Source of the DNA: Clostridiales bacterium
GTDB lineage: Bacteria; Bacillota; Clostridia; Saccharofermentanales; Saccharofermentanaceae
Assembly: GCA_017615755.1 (NCBI GenBank)
Contig: JAFZZM010000070.1
Coordinates: forward strand, 1 to 64,000
DNA length: 64,000 nt
Reading direction: 5' to 3'
Part shown: positions 19,128 through 27,735 of the stretch, piece after piece
Layout: every line of letters starts with the position of its first letter
How positions within the stretch are numbered: position 1 is the stretch's first letter
Notes under the pieces: model-generated
What the model saw: only the letters and a program-made list of their open reading frames with translations
Databases searched by the model: none
What the model was told of the DNA's origin: nothing
Position numbers and translations under genes: made by a program

Positions 19128-19691
19128 ATGAGATATATCCTTGTTTCTTTAGCCGAATGCAGTAAACTTGATTTTTCCGGAGCAGAGAATCTTTCCAAGT
19201 CCGATCACCTGATCCTCCTTCACGTTAAAGGCAAGAAGACATTGTCTGCCAAGCTCAAGGAGACCCTGGCCGACGTGCCTGCCGCAATCGAGTATTTTGA
19301 GATCGGCGCTGCAAGCGAACTCTGGCTTTATGTCTCCTATCTCATCGGTGTGCACAGTGCAGCCAAACACGATGTATATGTTATTACGGAAGATAAGGAA
19401 AAGATCCCCGGCAAGATCGCAAAAGAAGCAAAAGTGTACAGTGCTTTTCGCTCGGTAGCAGGAAGCACGGCTTCGGGAAAAAAGACCACCTCTTCTAAGA
19501 AGACATCCTCCGGAAAGACAACGGCGAAGAAGACCACGACGGCCAAGAAAACATCTACCGCCAAGAAGTCAACAACAAAGAAGTCCACTACGAAAAAGAC
19601 CGCCTCCTCGAAAAAGAGTGACGGTCTGGATGTTACGGATATGCTCACCAAGCAGTTCGCCAATATCGCAAAACAGATCCTGAAGGGCTGA
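19128..19691 (+). CDS. PIN-like domain protein with lysine-rich (histone H1-like) tail
   Basis: 187 residues. Residues 1-110 look like a compact PIN/NYN-like domain: SDHLILLHVKGKK, then AASELWLYVSYLIG and DVYVITEDKEK, in the order seen in PIN-like nuclease relatives. Residues 118-165 form a tail of KKTTT, KKTS and KKST repeats very like eukaryotic and bacterial histone H1-like tails, which bind DNA or RNA electrostatically. A short ordered C-terminus follows (VTDMLTKQFANIAKQILKG). A nucleic-acid-associated nuclease or binder is the likely role, but the PIN assignment is by eye. The gene converges with a lipoprotein gene, leaving only 3 bp between stops. Confidence 0.6.
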   Translation: MRYILVSLAECSKLDFSGAENLSKSDHLILLHVKGKKTLSAKLKETLADVPAAIEYFEIGAASELWLYVSYLIGVHSAAKHDVYVITEDKEKIPGKIAKEAKVYSAFRSVAGSTASGKKTTSSKKTSSGKTTAKKTTTAKKTSTAKKSTTKKSTTKKTASSKKSDGLDVTDMLTKQFANIAKQILKG

Positions 19692-19694
19692 GTT

Positions 19695-20873
19695 TTAGTC
19701 CCTGACCTCCATCTGCGGATAGTAGAAACTGTGTTCCGGGATGCCCGGGTCCGTGGAGTTATTCACATAAACAACAGTCAAGCCATCGCCTACTGACATG
19801 GTCATGATCAGTATGTTGCCGTTTTCCGATGTGCCGTAGATCAGGATCTGGGAAGGATCGTCCTTAAACATGGAGACTTCCATATTCTCGAAAACGCCGG
19901 CGTTATCGAAGTACACGGCGGCTTTCGGTTTGCCTTTTCCCGTGTCGTATCCGACTTCGATCTTTCCCTCCGGGACATTGAATGTCGCGCTCCATGAATT
20001 GACACAATCCTGTGTCGGTCTCTGCAGTTCCGGGATCGTCTCGCCATCAGTAATGAAACCGGTCTTCTCTTTCACGTTATAGACCACGCACGTTCCCAGG
20101 AATGGCGTATCCGGATACGAAACGAAGTCCTTCACCCAGTCGAGAAGTTCCTCCGGGAGTTCGGATTTCGGCGCATTCGGCATATAGAAGATCAATTCGT
20201 CCGGTTCCTTGAATCCCCATGGTTCATCGAACTTCACGTGGGCAGGTTTGCCGCCGATCTCATCCTCGTAATCGTCGAACTTCTTGCACTTCAGATCCGT
20301 CACATGCGTCGAGAACGAATATTCATTGATGCGCGTAAATGTATCCATCGTTCCTTCGAAGTCGCATTTGTACACGTCCAGCGCATCGCCGTCGACCGTG
20401 TTCATCGCACTCAGATACTCCCCGACGAAAGTTCCGGTCTTCGTGGACAGGTTCACTGACGTGTGCCAGCTTCCGGTGCCGGAATAAAGATAGCATGCGA
20501 TCACTTCCGGGACCTTGTACACATCGCTGGAATAGTACGTCAACGGATCACCGTTAAAATCGAAATCCACCGGTGCAGAAGTTTCGCTCGGCGCGGCACT
20601 CGTATCCTCGGTGGTATCGCTTGTATCGATCACCTTCGTCGGGGACGTATCCTTCGACTCGGACGATTCGGCAGTTGTTGTTGCTTCTGTTGTCTCTGAT
20701 GTCCCGGACATTTCTTCTGTTTCCTCGCTTTCGCTGGTCTCTTCGGGCTCCGTCGTCTCTTCCTTCGTTGCTGCAGAAGTCCTGGACGTTCTTGTCTCCT
20801 GCGTTTTCTTTTCGCATGCACATCCCAGCATACTTATCGCCAGAATTCCTGCTGCAAAAGCACTTTTCTTCAT
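19695..20873 (-). CDS. Hypothetical lipoprotein with Ser/Thr/Glu-rich linker
   Basis: 392 residues. The signal peptide ends in the lipobox MLGC (Cys18). Residues 25-110 are rich in Ser, Thr and Glu and likely a flexible spacer from the membrane. The folded part (110-392) has no motif I recognise. It lies 67 bp after the response-regulator gene on the same strand, so it may be read through from that cassette, as the RmlC-like gene is in cassette one. Confidence 0.7.
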   Translation of the reverse strand: MKKSAFAAGILAISMLGCACEKKTQETRTSRTSAATKEETTEPEETSESEETEEMSGTSETTEATTTAESSESKDTSPTKVIDTSDTTEDTSAAPSETSAPVDFDFNGDPLTYYSSDVYKVPEVIACYLYSGTGSWHTSVNLSTKTGTFVGEYLSAMNTVDGDALDVYKCDFEGTMDTFTRINEYSFSTHVTDLKCKKFDDYEDEIGGKPAHVKFDEPWGFKEPDELIFYMPNAPKSELPEELLDWVKDFVSYPDTPFLGTCVVYNVKEKTGFITDGETIPELQRPTQDCVNSWSATFNVPEGKIEVGYDTGKGKPKAAVYFDNAGVFENMEVSMFKDDPSQILIYGTSENGNILIMTMSVGDGLTVVYVNNSTDPGIPEHSFYYPQMEVRD

Positions 20874-20940
20874 TTTTCCGTTCCTCTCTTCCTTTTGTGT
20901 CTTTCTGTTCCTAAGTCAGCCTTAAGAACGATCCTTGTGA

Positions 20941-21567
20941 TTAGATCTTTATTCTCTGGTAGTAGAAGCACGCAAGCTGTGTCCGGTCACGCAGATCCAG
21001 TTTCGAAAGCACTGAACTGATCATGTTTCTGACTGTGCCCTCACCAAGGAACATTTTCTGCGCGATCTCCTTGTTGGACAGGCCCTCCGCGACAAGCTCG
21101 ACGAGTTCTTTTTCCTTAGGCGTGATATCGTAGTCCTCCCAGCGGAAGGATTCGCTTCGGTTCAGAAGATCCGGCAGGCGCTCGACGATCTTGCCGCCGA
21201 ATACGGTCTGACCTTCGAAAACGGCATGTACCGCGGAGGCCAGAGATGCACAGTCCTGCTTCAGGATATAGCCCTTCGCGCCGACTTTCAGTGCGCGGTT
21301 GATGTACTCGTCGTCAAGGAAAGTGGTAAGCAGGATCACCTTGGCTGCCGGATCGATCTTCAAGATCTCTTCCGTAGCCGTCAAACCGTCCGTGTCCTCC
21401 ATTCTGATGTCCGACAGCACCACATCGGGCTTACATTCCGGGTAAGACGCCATCGCTTCTTTTCCGCTGCTGCACATCTTCACCACTTCTATGTCCTGAT
21501 CCTGTTCCAGGATGATCTTTAATGACTGGTTAACGAGTGGATCATCATCCACGATCATGATCTTCAT
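20941..21567 (-). CDS. NarL/LuxR-family response regulator
   Basis: 208 residues. Receiver domain with Asp7/Asp8 and phosphoacceptor in VVLSDIRMED, switch Thr in LTTF, and a C-terminal LuxR-type HTH (TPKEKELVELVAEGLSNKEIAQKMF). It overlaps the kinase gene by 4 nt (ATGA). It is the counterpart of the regulator at 767-1402 in the paralogous cassette. The palindrome at 26457-26478 is a candidate binding site. Confidence 0.93.
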   Translation of the reverse strand: MKIMIVDDDPLVNQSLKIILEQDQDIEVVKMCSSGKEAMASYPECKPDVVLSDIRMEDTDGLTATEEILKIDPAAKVILLTTFLDDEYINRALKVGAKGYILKQDCASLASAVHAVFEGQTVFGGKIVERLPDLLNRSESFRWEDYDITPKEKELVELVAEGLSNKEIAQKMFLGEGTVRNMISSVLSKLDLRDRTQLACFYYQRIKI

Positions 21568-22775
21568 TTTCTTTCCTCCGTTTTTCTCGGTATCGTTACT
21601 GTGATATGGAATCCGTCATCCCCGCCTTGTATCGAAGTTCTTCCTCCACAGGAAACGGCTCTCGAATTGATGTTATAAAGCCCTATTCCGTGTTCTCCTT
21701 CCAAGGTGGCAAAGTCCGCCGGTCGTGACAATTCCAGATGCTTGCACTTGCCGTCATCGGAAACAAGTATCCTCCAGAAAGTCACATTCTCCACAACTTC
21801 GATTTTGGCTTTTTTTCCATTACTATGCTTGGCAATATTCGTCACGCCTTCTTTTACTATGCCCAGGATCGCGGTCTTCACGTTCGTCGGGATCGGGGAT
21901 TCGATCGATGTTGATACGGTCACATCAAAACGGTCCTTGATCGCCGATGCGATCTCATGGATACCGATAGATAGATCGATGGAATCATCATGAAGCTCAT
22001 GAACACTTCTTCTGATATTCGTCATCGCCTCATTGACCGTGCCGGTGACTGATTCCAGAAGCGGCTTGGTCTTCTCATCCTGGTTGATGACGTTGATCGC
22101 CTGCAGCTGCACGACGGCACGGGTAAGCATGTGGCCGACGTTATCGTGGATCTCCCGGGCAATACGGTTTCTCTCCGCCAAAGTTGCATTTCGAACCTGC
22201 ATGTCCAGGTTATTCGAGATCTCCTCCTTCAGTCTGAGGGACTTCTGTGCATCGTAACGCACATCATCGAACTTATCCGTCAGTAATGATTCACGCTGGT
22301 GCACATATATCGTCTTCACCGCAAGAAGTGCGGAAGGGATCACAAGAATGACAAGGTATGTCGGGACAGCGACCACACAAGCCCCGATGGCAAGAATACC
22401 CTTCAGCCAGAGTGCTCTCTGTGAGGCAAGAGACCAGTCGGGATTCTTCGCTGCTTTCTCCTCATGATATTGCCGGAGAAGCTCTTCCATCTTCTTATCA
22501 GACAAAAGTCCGTATACACAAGCAGGAAGAGCCGTGGTCGTTTCCGGAACAAAAAACGAAATCACGCCCACACAAATCACCAGACCCATACTGACGTACT
22601 GACTTCTAAGCACCTCCGTCGTCAGGCAAACGATCACGATCAGAAGAATACACGCGATCGTATACTCATTCGTCCGGAATATACTCCGGCCACCCACTGC
22701 ACTGCCAATAAGCAGGAAAAGCGATGCGACTGAAAGCCCGATCAGTATTAACTTGTCGATCAATCTGTACAACAT
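21564..22775 (-). CDS. Sensor histidine kinase, HisKA_3 (DesK/NarX-like)
   Basis: About 403 residues. The N-terminal half has about six hydrophobic segments. A coiled coil leads to the HisKA_3 box AERNRIAREIHDNVGHMLTRA, with the phosphorylated His in EIHDN, and the HATPase domain ends with GEHGIGLYNI. I start at the ATG just before LYRLIDKL. An ATG six codons earlier is an alternative, and neither has a strong ribosome binding site. The frame continues upstream through hairpin element A, which is unlikely to be coding. It pairs with the overlapping NarL-type regulator. Confidence 0.88.
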   Translation of the reverse strand: MLYRLIDKLILIGLSVASLFLLIGSAVGGRSIFRTNEYTIACILLIVIVCLTTEVLRSQYVSMGLVICVGVISFFVPETTTALPACVYGLLSDKKMEELLRQYHEEKAAKNPDWSLASQRALWLKGILAIGACVVAVPTYLVILVIPSALLAVKTIYVHQRESLLTDKFDDVRYDAQKSLRLKEEISNNLDMQVRNATLAERNRIAREIHDNVGHMLTRAVVQLQAINVINQDEKTKPLLESVTGTVNEAMTNIRRSVHELHDDSIDLSIGIHEIASAIKDRFDVTVSTSIESPIPTNVKTAILGIVKEGVTNIAKHSNGKKAKIEVVENVTFWRILVSDDGKCKHLELSRPADFATLEGEHGIGLYNINSRAVSCGGRTSIQGGDDGFHITVTIPRKTEERK

Positions 22776-22796
22776 ACACTCATTATATCGCATAAA

Positions 22797-22880
22797 GTGA
22801 ACCGTGACATACAAGCCTATGCGCTGGTACTCGGACTCCGTCCTGCGTAATCGCGCTACGCCTTGATGATCACGGTTCAC
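22797..22880 (-). repeat. Hairpin element A (conserved-core intergenic element)
   Basis: Eleven-bp perfect outer arms (GTGAACCGTGA and its complement) enclose a core on the minus strand. The core reads GCGC, GAT-TAC-GCA, an 11-nt hairpin GGAC-GGA-GTCC, GA-GTA-CCA, GCGC. The TAC/GTA pair replaces the TCC/GGA pair of elements B-D, a compensatory change. It sits just before the kinase start, head to head with element B. Confidence 0.75.
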
Positions 22881-22889
22881 ATCTCTCCG

Positions 22890-22966
22890 AAAAAGACTGC
22901 ATGTTGAGCAGCGTTTCCACAGACGCGTAGCGCCGAGGACCTAGCTGCGAGACATGCAGTCTTTTT
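22890..22966 (+). repeat. Hairpin element B (conserved-core intergenic element)
   Basis: Fifteen-bp perfect outer arms run from AAAAAGACTGCATGT to its complement ending in TTTTT. The inner stem is GCAGC/GCTGC, the core GTT-TCC-ACA and GA-GGA-CCTA, and the tip hairpin has the loop GTA. Its A-rich 5' arm and T-rich 3' arm could terminate transcription in both directions. It lies 17 bp past the permease stop. Confidence 0.8.
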
Positions 22967-22983
22967 GAATGTCACGCTTTGAT

Positions 22984-24192
22984 TTATGCTGCCTTACCTT
23001 GCTTGATCTTCTTGATCACGATTGAGATCATGACAAATACGAGTCCGAAGAGGATCTGTACGCCGAAGGATCCGAAGATGTTTCCGACGCTGAAGGTATA
23101 GTTCATGCCCGAGCCCGGATAGATCGTATTAAAGACTTTCGTTGTCCAGAAGAACGGCAGGAAATGGGCGAAGGCCTGTACGCCGCTGCTCATGAAATAG
23201 AACGGAACGAAAACACCGCAGAGGAAGCACATGAACAGTCCGACTGCATTGCAGATGAGGCTGAGTGTTCCGGTCTTGAGATTGAACGAAGAAACCAGAA
23301 GCGTAAATCCGCAAAGATAGAACGTCGTGGTGATCAGGTTCAGAATGACTACCCATCCGTATTGTCTCATCAGGTCGGTTGAACCCGCATAGATATAGCT
23401 GAATATCACATAGATCGCTATCATGCAGCCTGCGCAGGTCATCAGACCGGCCATCTGGGAAATCGTTTTTCTGATCGGGCGGACCGGAGCCGCATCTACA
23501 CGTGCTGCGATCTCTTTCTTGTTTCCGGTGATGATCACGGAAGCAACCGTCATTCCGAGTACCCAGAGGCAGATGAAGCAAAAGTAATTCAGGACCATGT
23601 ATGTTGCATACTCACGGGTATTCGTGTGGAGTGATTCCTTTTTCTCGGAAACGACACCGAAAGTCACATCCGAAACTGTCGTCGACAGTGCTTTTGAAAC
23701 AGCAGTCTCTGCATCCAGGCCCATCGCGCGATAGCTTCTGTAGATATTTACGAAAGAATCGATATCATTGACGAAGCTGAATGTTTTACCGGAGACCTGG
23801 CTGTGGGAAGAATAGCTCAGAGAGATCTCCTCACCTGCATCGATCTTCTCCTGGAAGTGCTCCGGGACCTCAACAAAGTAATCTGAGATGGAGAAGTACA
23901 GAATGTCGTTGATGGTTTCGTCGGAAGATGTTTTATCGTCTTCAACCGAACCATAGGACTCGAGCATTTTGCGGATACCTGCACTCAGTTCACTCTCATC
24001 GTTGTCACGGAAAAGCACGCCAAGATTCTTGTAATTGACGTTTTTCTCACTTGCCGAGTCTCCCTCTTTATCGATCTGATAAGGCGCGGAAATGATCATG
24101 GAAACCGCGTATACGATCATAATGATCACTGCGATAATGATTGACAAACGATAGGCTTTGACCAGTTTGAAGAAATTCTTATAAAGCTGCAT
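22984..24192 (-). CDS. ABC-2 type transporter permease
   Basis: 402 residues: one N-terminal helix, an extracytoplasmic region of about 180 residues, then five to six helices. GGAGAG lies six bases before the ATG. It overlaps the preceding permease by 14 nt. It corresponds in position to the permease at 2668-3918 in cassette one. Confidence 0.85.
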   Translation of the reverse strand: MQLYKNFFKLVKAYRLSIIIAVIIMIVYAVSMIISAPYQIDKEGDSASEKNVNYKNLGVLFRDNDESELSAGIRKMLESYGSVEDDKTSSDETINDILYFSISDYFVEVPEHFQEKIDAGEEISLSYSSHSQVSGKTFSFVNDIDSFVNIYRSYRAMGLDAETAVSKALSTTVSDVTFGVVSEKKESLHTNTREYATYMVLNYFCFICLWVLGMTVASVIITGNKKEIAARVDAAPVRPIRKTISQMAGLMTCAGCMIAIYVIFSYIYAGSTDLMRQYGWVVILNLITTTFYLCGFTLLVSSFNLKTGTLSLICNAVGLFMCFLCGVFVPFYFMSSGVQAFAHFLPFFWTTKVFNTIYPGSGMNYTFSVGNIFGSFGVQILFGLVFVMISIVIKKIKQGKAA

Positions 24193-25369
24193 ACTTTTCT
24201 CTCCTTAATTTCAGGATCGCAATCGTCAGGAACACCACTGTTGCTCCGGCAATCTTGATCAGGTTCATCCAGAAGCCTTCCAAACTCGAATAATTGACCA
24301 GTCGGAAGAATGCGAAGTTCATGATCGTAGCAGGATTGAGCCGGTTCACGATCGGGCAGTATTTCTCGAGGAACCCGGGAAGCACCACGATCATTTCGCC
24401 GCTCAGGAATACCGACAGCATGATCAAGCCGGTAGCCTTGCCGTCGCGCTGATTCTCGTCTCCTTTTGTAAAGAGGCCGAAAAGAGCACCGAGACTCATG
24501 GAGAAGAGGTTTCCGATCAGAACGAACAGGATGATTTCCAGGATGCGGTTTCCGACCGGGACTTTGAAGATGTACTTGAGTGCCAGAAGATCAAAGAACG
24601 TTACTGAGCAAGCCACTACATATCTTGCCATGAAGGAAGAAAGAAGGATCGCACTCTTTTTCTTCGGAGACACGCTCGTTCTCATTCCGTATCCGCTCAG
24701 GTCACCCTGGATATCAAATACGGTATGCACACCCGGTGTGACATTGAAGAACATACCCATGACGATTGTGGAATAGAAATACCAGGCATATACATTTGCC
24801 GATGTTCCGTCTTCGCCAAGGAAAGACGACTTGGCTTTCATAACGGAGATCTGATCCGAGATACTGTCCATTACCAGCTGGATCTTGTCCGGTGCAGTCA
24901 TTGCTGCATCCTTCATGATCTGATAGTTTCTTCTGTAGGATTCAACCACAGATCTTGCCACCATCAGAGTCGTCGTGTTTACGCTGTCTCCGACTTTGAC
25001 ATCGATTTTCTCCGCTTCACCATCGACCAGGAAAAGCACTTCGAGATCATAATCGAGGATCATCTTTTCCGCGTTCTCTTGTGAGCTTACTTCGATCATT
25101 TCCACGATTGCGTGATTATAGCCCATATTGCTGTTTTTCACGATCTCGGGATCGGATAAGTTTTGTAATACATTTCCGAACTCTTCGGAAAAAGCACTTT
25201 CGCTCACATAGATCACGCTGCTTTTTACCGGTTCAAAATCAACTTCGCCTTTTGACGGCCCCATGAATGTGACACTGAAGCATGTCATCAGAAGAAGCGG
25301 GAATGCCAACGCCCAGAAGATATAGGCTCTGTCGCGCAGTGCTTTGCGCAGATAATATGAAAACATCAT
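24179..25369 (-). CDS. ABC-2 type transporter permease
   Basis: 396 residues with the same plan as its neighbour: N-terminal helix, large extracytoplasmic domain, C-terminal helix block containing LFSMSLGALFGLFT. AGGAGG lies eight bases upstream of the first of two ATG codons. It starts 15 bp after the ATPase gene. Confidence 0.85.
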   Translation of the reverse strand: MMFSYYLRKALRDRAYIFWALAFPLLLMTCFSVTFMGPSKGEVDFEPVKSSVIYVSESAFSEEFGNVLQNLSDPEIVKNSNMGYNHAIVEMIEVSSQENAEKMILDYDLEVLFLVDGEAEKIDVKVGDSVNTTTLMVARSVVESYRRNYQIMKDAAMTAPDKIQLVMDSISDQISVMKAKSSFLGEDGTSANVYAWYFYSTIVMGMFFNVTPGVHTVFDIQGDLSGYGMRTSVSPKKKSAILLSSFMARYVVACSVTFFDLLALKYIFKVPVGNRILEIILFVLIGNLFSMSLGALFGLFTKGDENQRDGKATGLIMLSVFLSGEMIVVLPGFLEKYCPIVNRLNPATIMNFAFFRLVNYSSLEGFWMNLIKIAGATVVFLTIAILKLRREKYAAL

Positions 25370-25384
25370 TTCCCGTTCCTCCTG

Positions 25385-26323
25385 TTAATCGTCACGAAGT
25401 TCTTTTCCGGTCAGTTCAAGGAAAACATCGTTCAATGTCGGCTGCTCGGAATAGACACCCTTCATCTTGTAGCCCTTCTCTTCGAGCACCTTGATCACTT
25501 CCACCACATTGTTTCCATGACCGGCCTCGACCTTCAGTTCTTTGCCATCGTAATTAACGCTGTAGACGTTGTTCAGTTTCCTGATCTTCTCTACATCCTC
25601 TTCCGCTACACCTTTCACGATGATGCGGATCAGTTCGCTCTTCTTGATCATGCTCTTGAGTGCATCGACCGTGCCCTCTGCGATCAGCTGGCCTTTATCA
25701 ATGATGATGATCCTGTCTGCCAGCTGCTCCACTTCTTCCATGTAATGGGAAGTGTAGATGATCGTCGCACCTTCTTTACGGAGCTGCTCGATACCCTCGA
25801 GGATCTTGTTACGGCTCTGCGGGTCAACGGCGACGGTCGGCTCATCGAAGAAGATGATCTTCGGCTTATGTGCGATACCGCAGGCGATGTTCAGTCTTCT
25901 CTTCAAACCGCCGGAAAGTTTCTTCGGACGGAACTTCTTGAACTCTTCGAGGCCGACGAAATCGATGGCTTCCTGTACTCTCTTCTTGCGCTCGTTCTTA
26001 TCTTCGATATAAAGGCCGCAGAAGAAATCGATGTTTTCATATACGGTCAGTTCTTCGAAAACAGAGACTTCCTGCGGGACCACACCGATCTGGCTTTTCA
26101 GATCGTAGGACTTCGGTGTCATCTCTTTGCCCATGATCGTGATCGTACCCTTATCGAATTCCAGAAGGGAAAGGATGCAGTTGATCGTTGTGGACTTACC
26201 GGAACCGTTCGGTCCAAGAAGACCCAGGATCTCGCCCTCATTGACTGTCATGCTGAAATTATCGACCGCGATCAGTTCTTTATAACGCTTGACCAAACCA
26301 TCTACTTTAATGATCTCATTCAT
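25385..26323 (-). CDS. ABC transporter ATP-binding protein (DrrA-like)
   Basis: 312 residues with Walker A GPNGSGKS, signature LSGGLKRRLNIA, Walker B IIFFDEPTVAVDP and H-loop YTSHYMEE. Compared with the 250-residue paralogue at 5011 it has a C-terminal accessory domain of about 60 residues (GVAEEDVEKIRKLNNVYSVN), as in DrrA-type drug exporters. First gene of cassette two. The conserved palindrome is 134 bp upstream. Confidence 0.93.
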   Translation of the reverse strand: MNEIIKVDGLVKRYKELIAVDNFSMTVNEGEILGLLGPNGSGKSTTINCILSLLEFDKGTITIMGKEMTPKSYDLKSQIGVVPQEVSVFEELTVYENIDFFCGLYIEDKNERKKRVQEAIDFVGLEEFKKFRPKKLSGGLKRRLNIACGIAHKPKIIFFDEPTVAVDPQSRNKILEGIEQLRKEGATIIYTSHYMEEVEQLADRIIIIDKGQLIAEGTVDALKSMIKKSELIRIIVKGVAEEDVEKIRKLNNVYSVNYDGKELKVEAGHGNNVVEVIKVLEEKGYKMKGVYSEQPTLNDVFLELTGKELRDD

Positions 26324-26456
26324 TTTCGTGACCTCTCTTTTCTTTTACCTTGTGTTTTTCTATTTGAGCCCGACCGCTTGCACAGCCCGCCCACTCGCTT
26401 TATGAGTTTATTATTCCATAACGGGATTTTCACCGTTAGTGAAGCGAATCACTTTC

Positions 26457-26478
26457 GGAAATGACAAATGTCATTTCC
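26457..26478 (-). promoter_or_regulatory. Putative response-regulator operator, perfect 9-bp dyad
   Basis: GGAAATGAC and GTCATTTCC flank AAAT. The inner ATGAC-N4-GTCAT and the following TCCGAAA are shared with the site at 5860 upstream of the paralogous cassette. A TTCACT hexamer follows the palindrome by 17-19 bp in both promoters. A NarL-type regulator from the same cassette is the likely binder (inference). Confidence 0.65.
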
Positions 26479-26494
26479 ACACCATCAATATAAT

Positions 26495-26573
26495 GAAAAG
26501 AAAAACGATCCGAGAAGCGATTCCGCAGGCGTGTAACGCCAAGGACCAGCGACAAGGATCGTATTATCTTTTC
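26495..26573 (+). repeat. Hairpin element C (conserved-core intergenic element)
   Basis: Outer arms GAAAAGA/TCTTTTC and ACGATCC/GGATCGT enclose GAT-TCC-GCA, the hairpin GGCGT-GTA-ACGCC, and AA-GGA-CCA. It lies between the end of the gene at 26594 (minus) and the promoter of cassette two, where it can serve as a terminator. Confidence 0.78.
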
Positions 26574-26593
26574 TATTTATTCAGGTTTTGAAA

Positions 26594-27493
26594 TCAATCG
26601 GCTTTCCAGAGGATCTCCTGACATGCCTGGAGAATAATGCCGTCCTCTTCTTTGGCGGGCACGAACATGTCAGTTTCTCCTTTTTCGATCAGATCGCGGT
26701 GCACGGAGTCTCCAATCTTATATTCCAGGAACATATACTCGCAGTTATCGTCGGGCGTGTACGCTTTGTCGGAGAAGGAAGAGGAGGTTTCTTCCGAGCG
26801 CTTAAGTTCTTTTCCATCCTTATCGAATTCCGTGATGCGGATCTTCTCAGCCACGGAACCACTCTTAAGCTCAATTTCCATTTTGGATATATATTCATTC
26901 CATCCGTCATCCGAATCAACATTCACTTTATTCTCATAGGTAACGGTCATCTTGCCACCGATCGTGATATCCGGCAGAACGAGAAGATCCGCATCAGAAA
27001 GCACTGCATACACGTCTCCGTCGGCTTTCTGGTATACCGTATTGACGAAGTAGAAAACGGAAGCATCCAGAGTTACAGGCAGTGTCACTTCAAAAGCAAT
27101 GGCTTCTCTCGCACCGTCATCATATTGTGAAAGATCGATCTTCGACTTGGTTTCCGGTATGGCGAATACAGGATCAGCATGCATATAAAAGACATTAACG
27201 TATTTATATTCATAGATACTGTAGGAACGCGGAATATCAAACACATAGTCCATGTACGGCATCGAACCATCTTCCGGCACGATCTTCTCGGCTCTTGCCT
27301 TCACCGTTCCGTCCTCTTCTTTCTCAAAGGCAGGTGCATCGGAGCGGATGATCAAATAACCGATCGGCCGGTCAACCACATACTCTTCTTTTTCTTTCTC
27401 TTTCATTACCGGCTTGACCAGTCCGGACACACCTAATGCAAAAGACACGGCCACCAGTACGGCTAAAACTATAATTGCAACTTTATTCTTCAT
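26594..27493 (-). CDS. Hypothetical membrane-anchored protein
   Basis: 299 residues. One N-terminal hydrophobic helix (about 4-24) without a lipobox is followed by an acidic extracytoplasmic domain rich in beta-type sequence. I recognise no family. The ATG has GGAGG six bases upstream; an upstream in-frame TTG does not. The start overlaps the end of the small HTH gene, so translation is coupled. It forms an operon with that regulator and the DUF2975 protein. Confidence 0.75.
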   Translation of the reverse strand: MKNKVAIIVLAVLVAVSFALGVSGLVKPVMKEKEKEEYVVDRPIGYLIIRSDAPAFEKEEDGTVKARAEKIVPEDGSMPYMDYVFDIPRSYSIYEYKYVNVFYMHADPVFAIPETKSKIDLSQYDDGAREAIAFEVTLPVTLDASVFYFVNTVYQKADGDVYAVLSDADLLVLPDITIGGKMTVTYENKVNVDSDDGWNEYISKMEIELKSGSVAEKIRITEFDKDGKELKRSEETSSSFSDKAYTPDDNCEYMFLEYKIGDSVHRDLIEKGETDMFVPAKEEDGIILQACQEILWKAD

Positions 27494-27710
27494 CTTCTTC
27501 CTCCAGATTCCCGTCAAACTTCAAGATATCGCCCACATCGCAATCGAGATAGTAACAGATCTTATTCACTGTCCCGAAACGGATGCCCTTCGCCTTCCCG
27601 CTTCGCAGGATCGAAAGATTCGCCTCCGTAATGCCGATCAGGGCACATAGTTCCTTCGACGTCATATTCCTCTTTTTCAATACATCTTCCAGGTATACTC
27701 GTATGGCCAT
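27483..27710 (-). CDS. Small HTH regulator (YozG/Cro type)
   Basis: 75 residues, almost entirely a Cro/CI-type helix-turn-helix: LEDVLKKRNMTSKELCALIGITEANLSILRSGKA, then FGTVNKICYYLDCDVGDIL. Proteins of this type are commonly encoded beside DUF2975 membrane proteins, as here. The double palindrome in the operon promoter is the obvious candidate target, giving autoregulation (inference). Confidence 0.9.
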   Translation of the reverse strand: MAIRVYLEDVLKKRNMTSKELCALIGITEANLSILRSGKAKGIRFGTVNKICYYLDCDVGDILKFDGNLEEEDEE

Positions 27711-27735
27711 ACTTCTAACCTTTCAATTCATCGTG

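Noticed and set aside
22776..22880. N-terminal extension of the kinase gene through element A
   Set aside because: The extension has no ribosome binding site, translates a hairpin with perfect 11-bp arms, and precedes a normal membrane segment start.
22797..22966. Elements A and B as the ends of one transposable element
   Set aside because: Their outer arms are unrelated to each other and no gene lies between them. Each is a complete hairpin.
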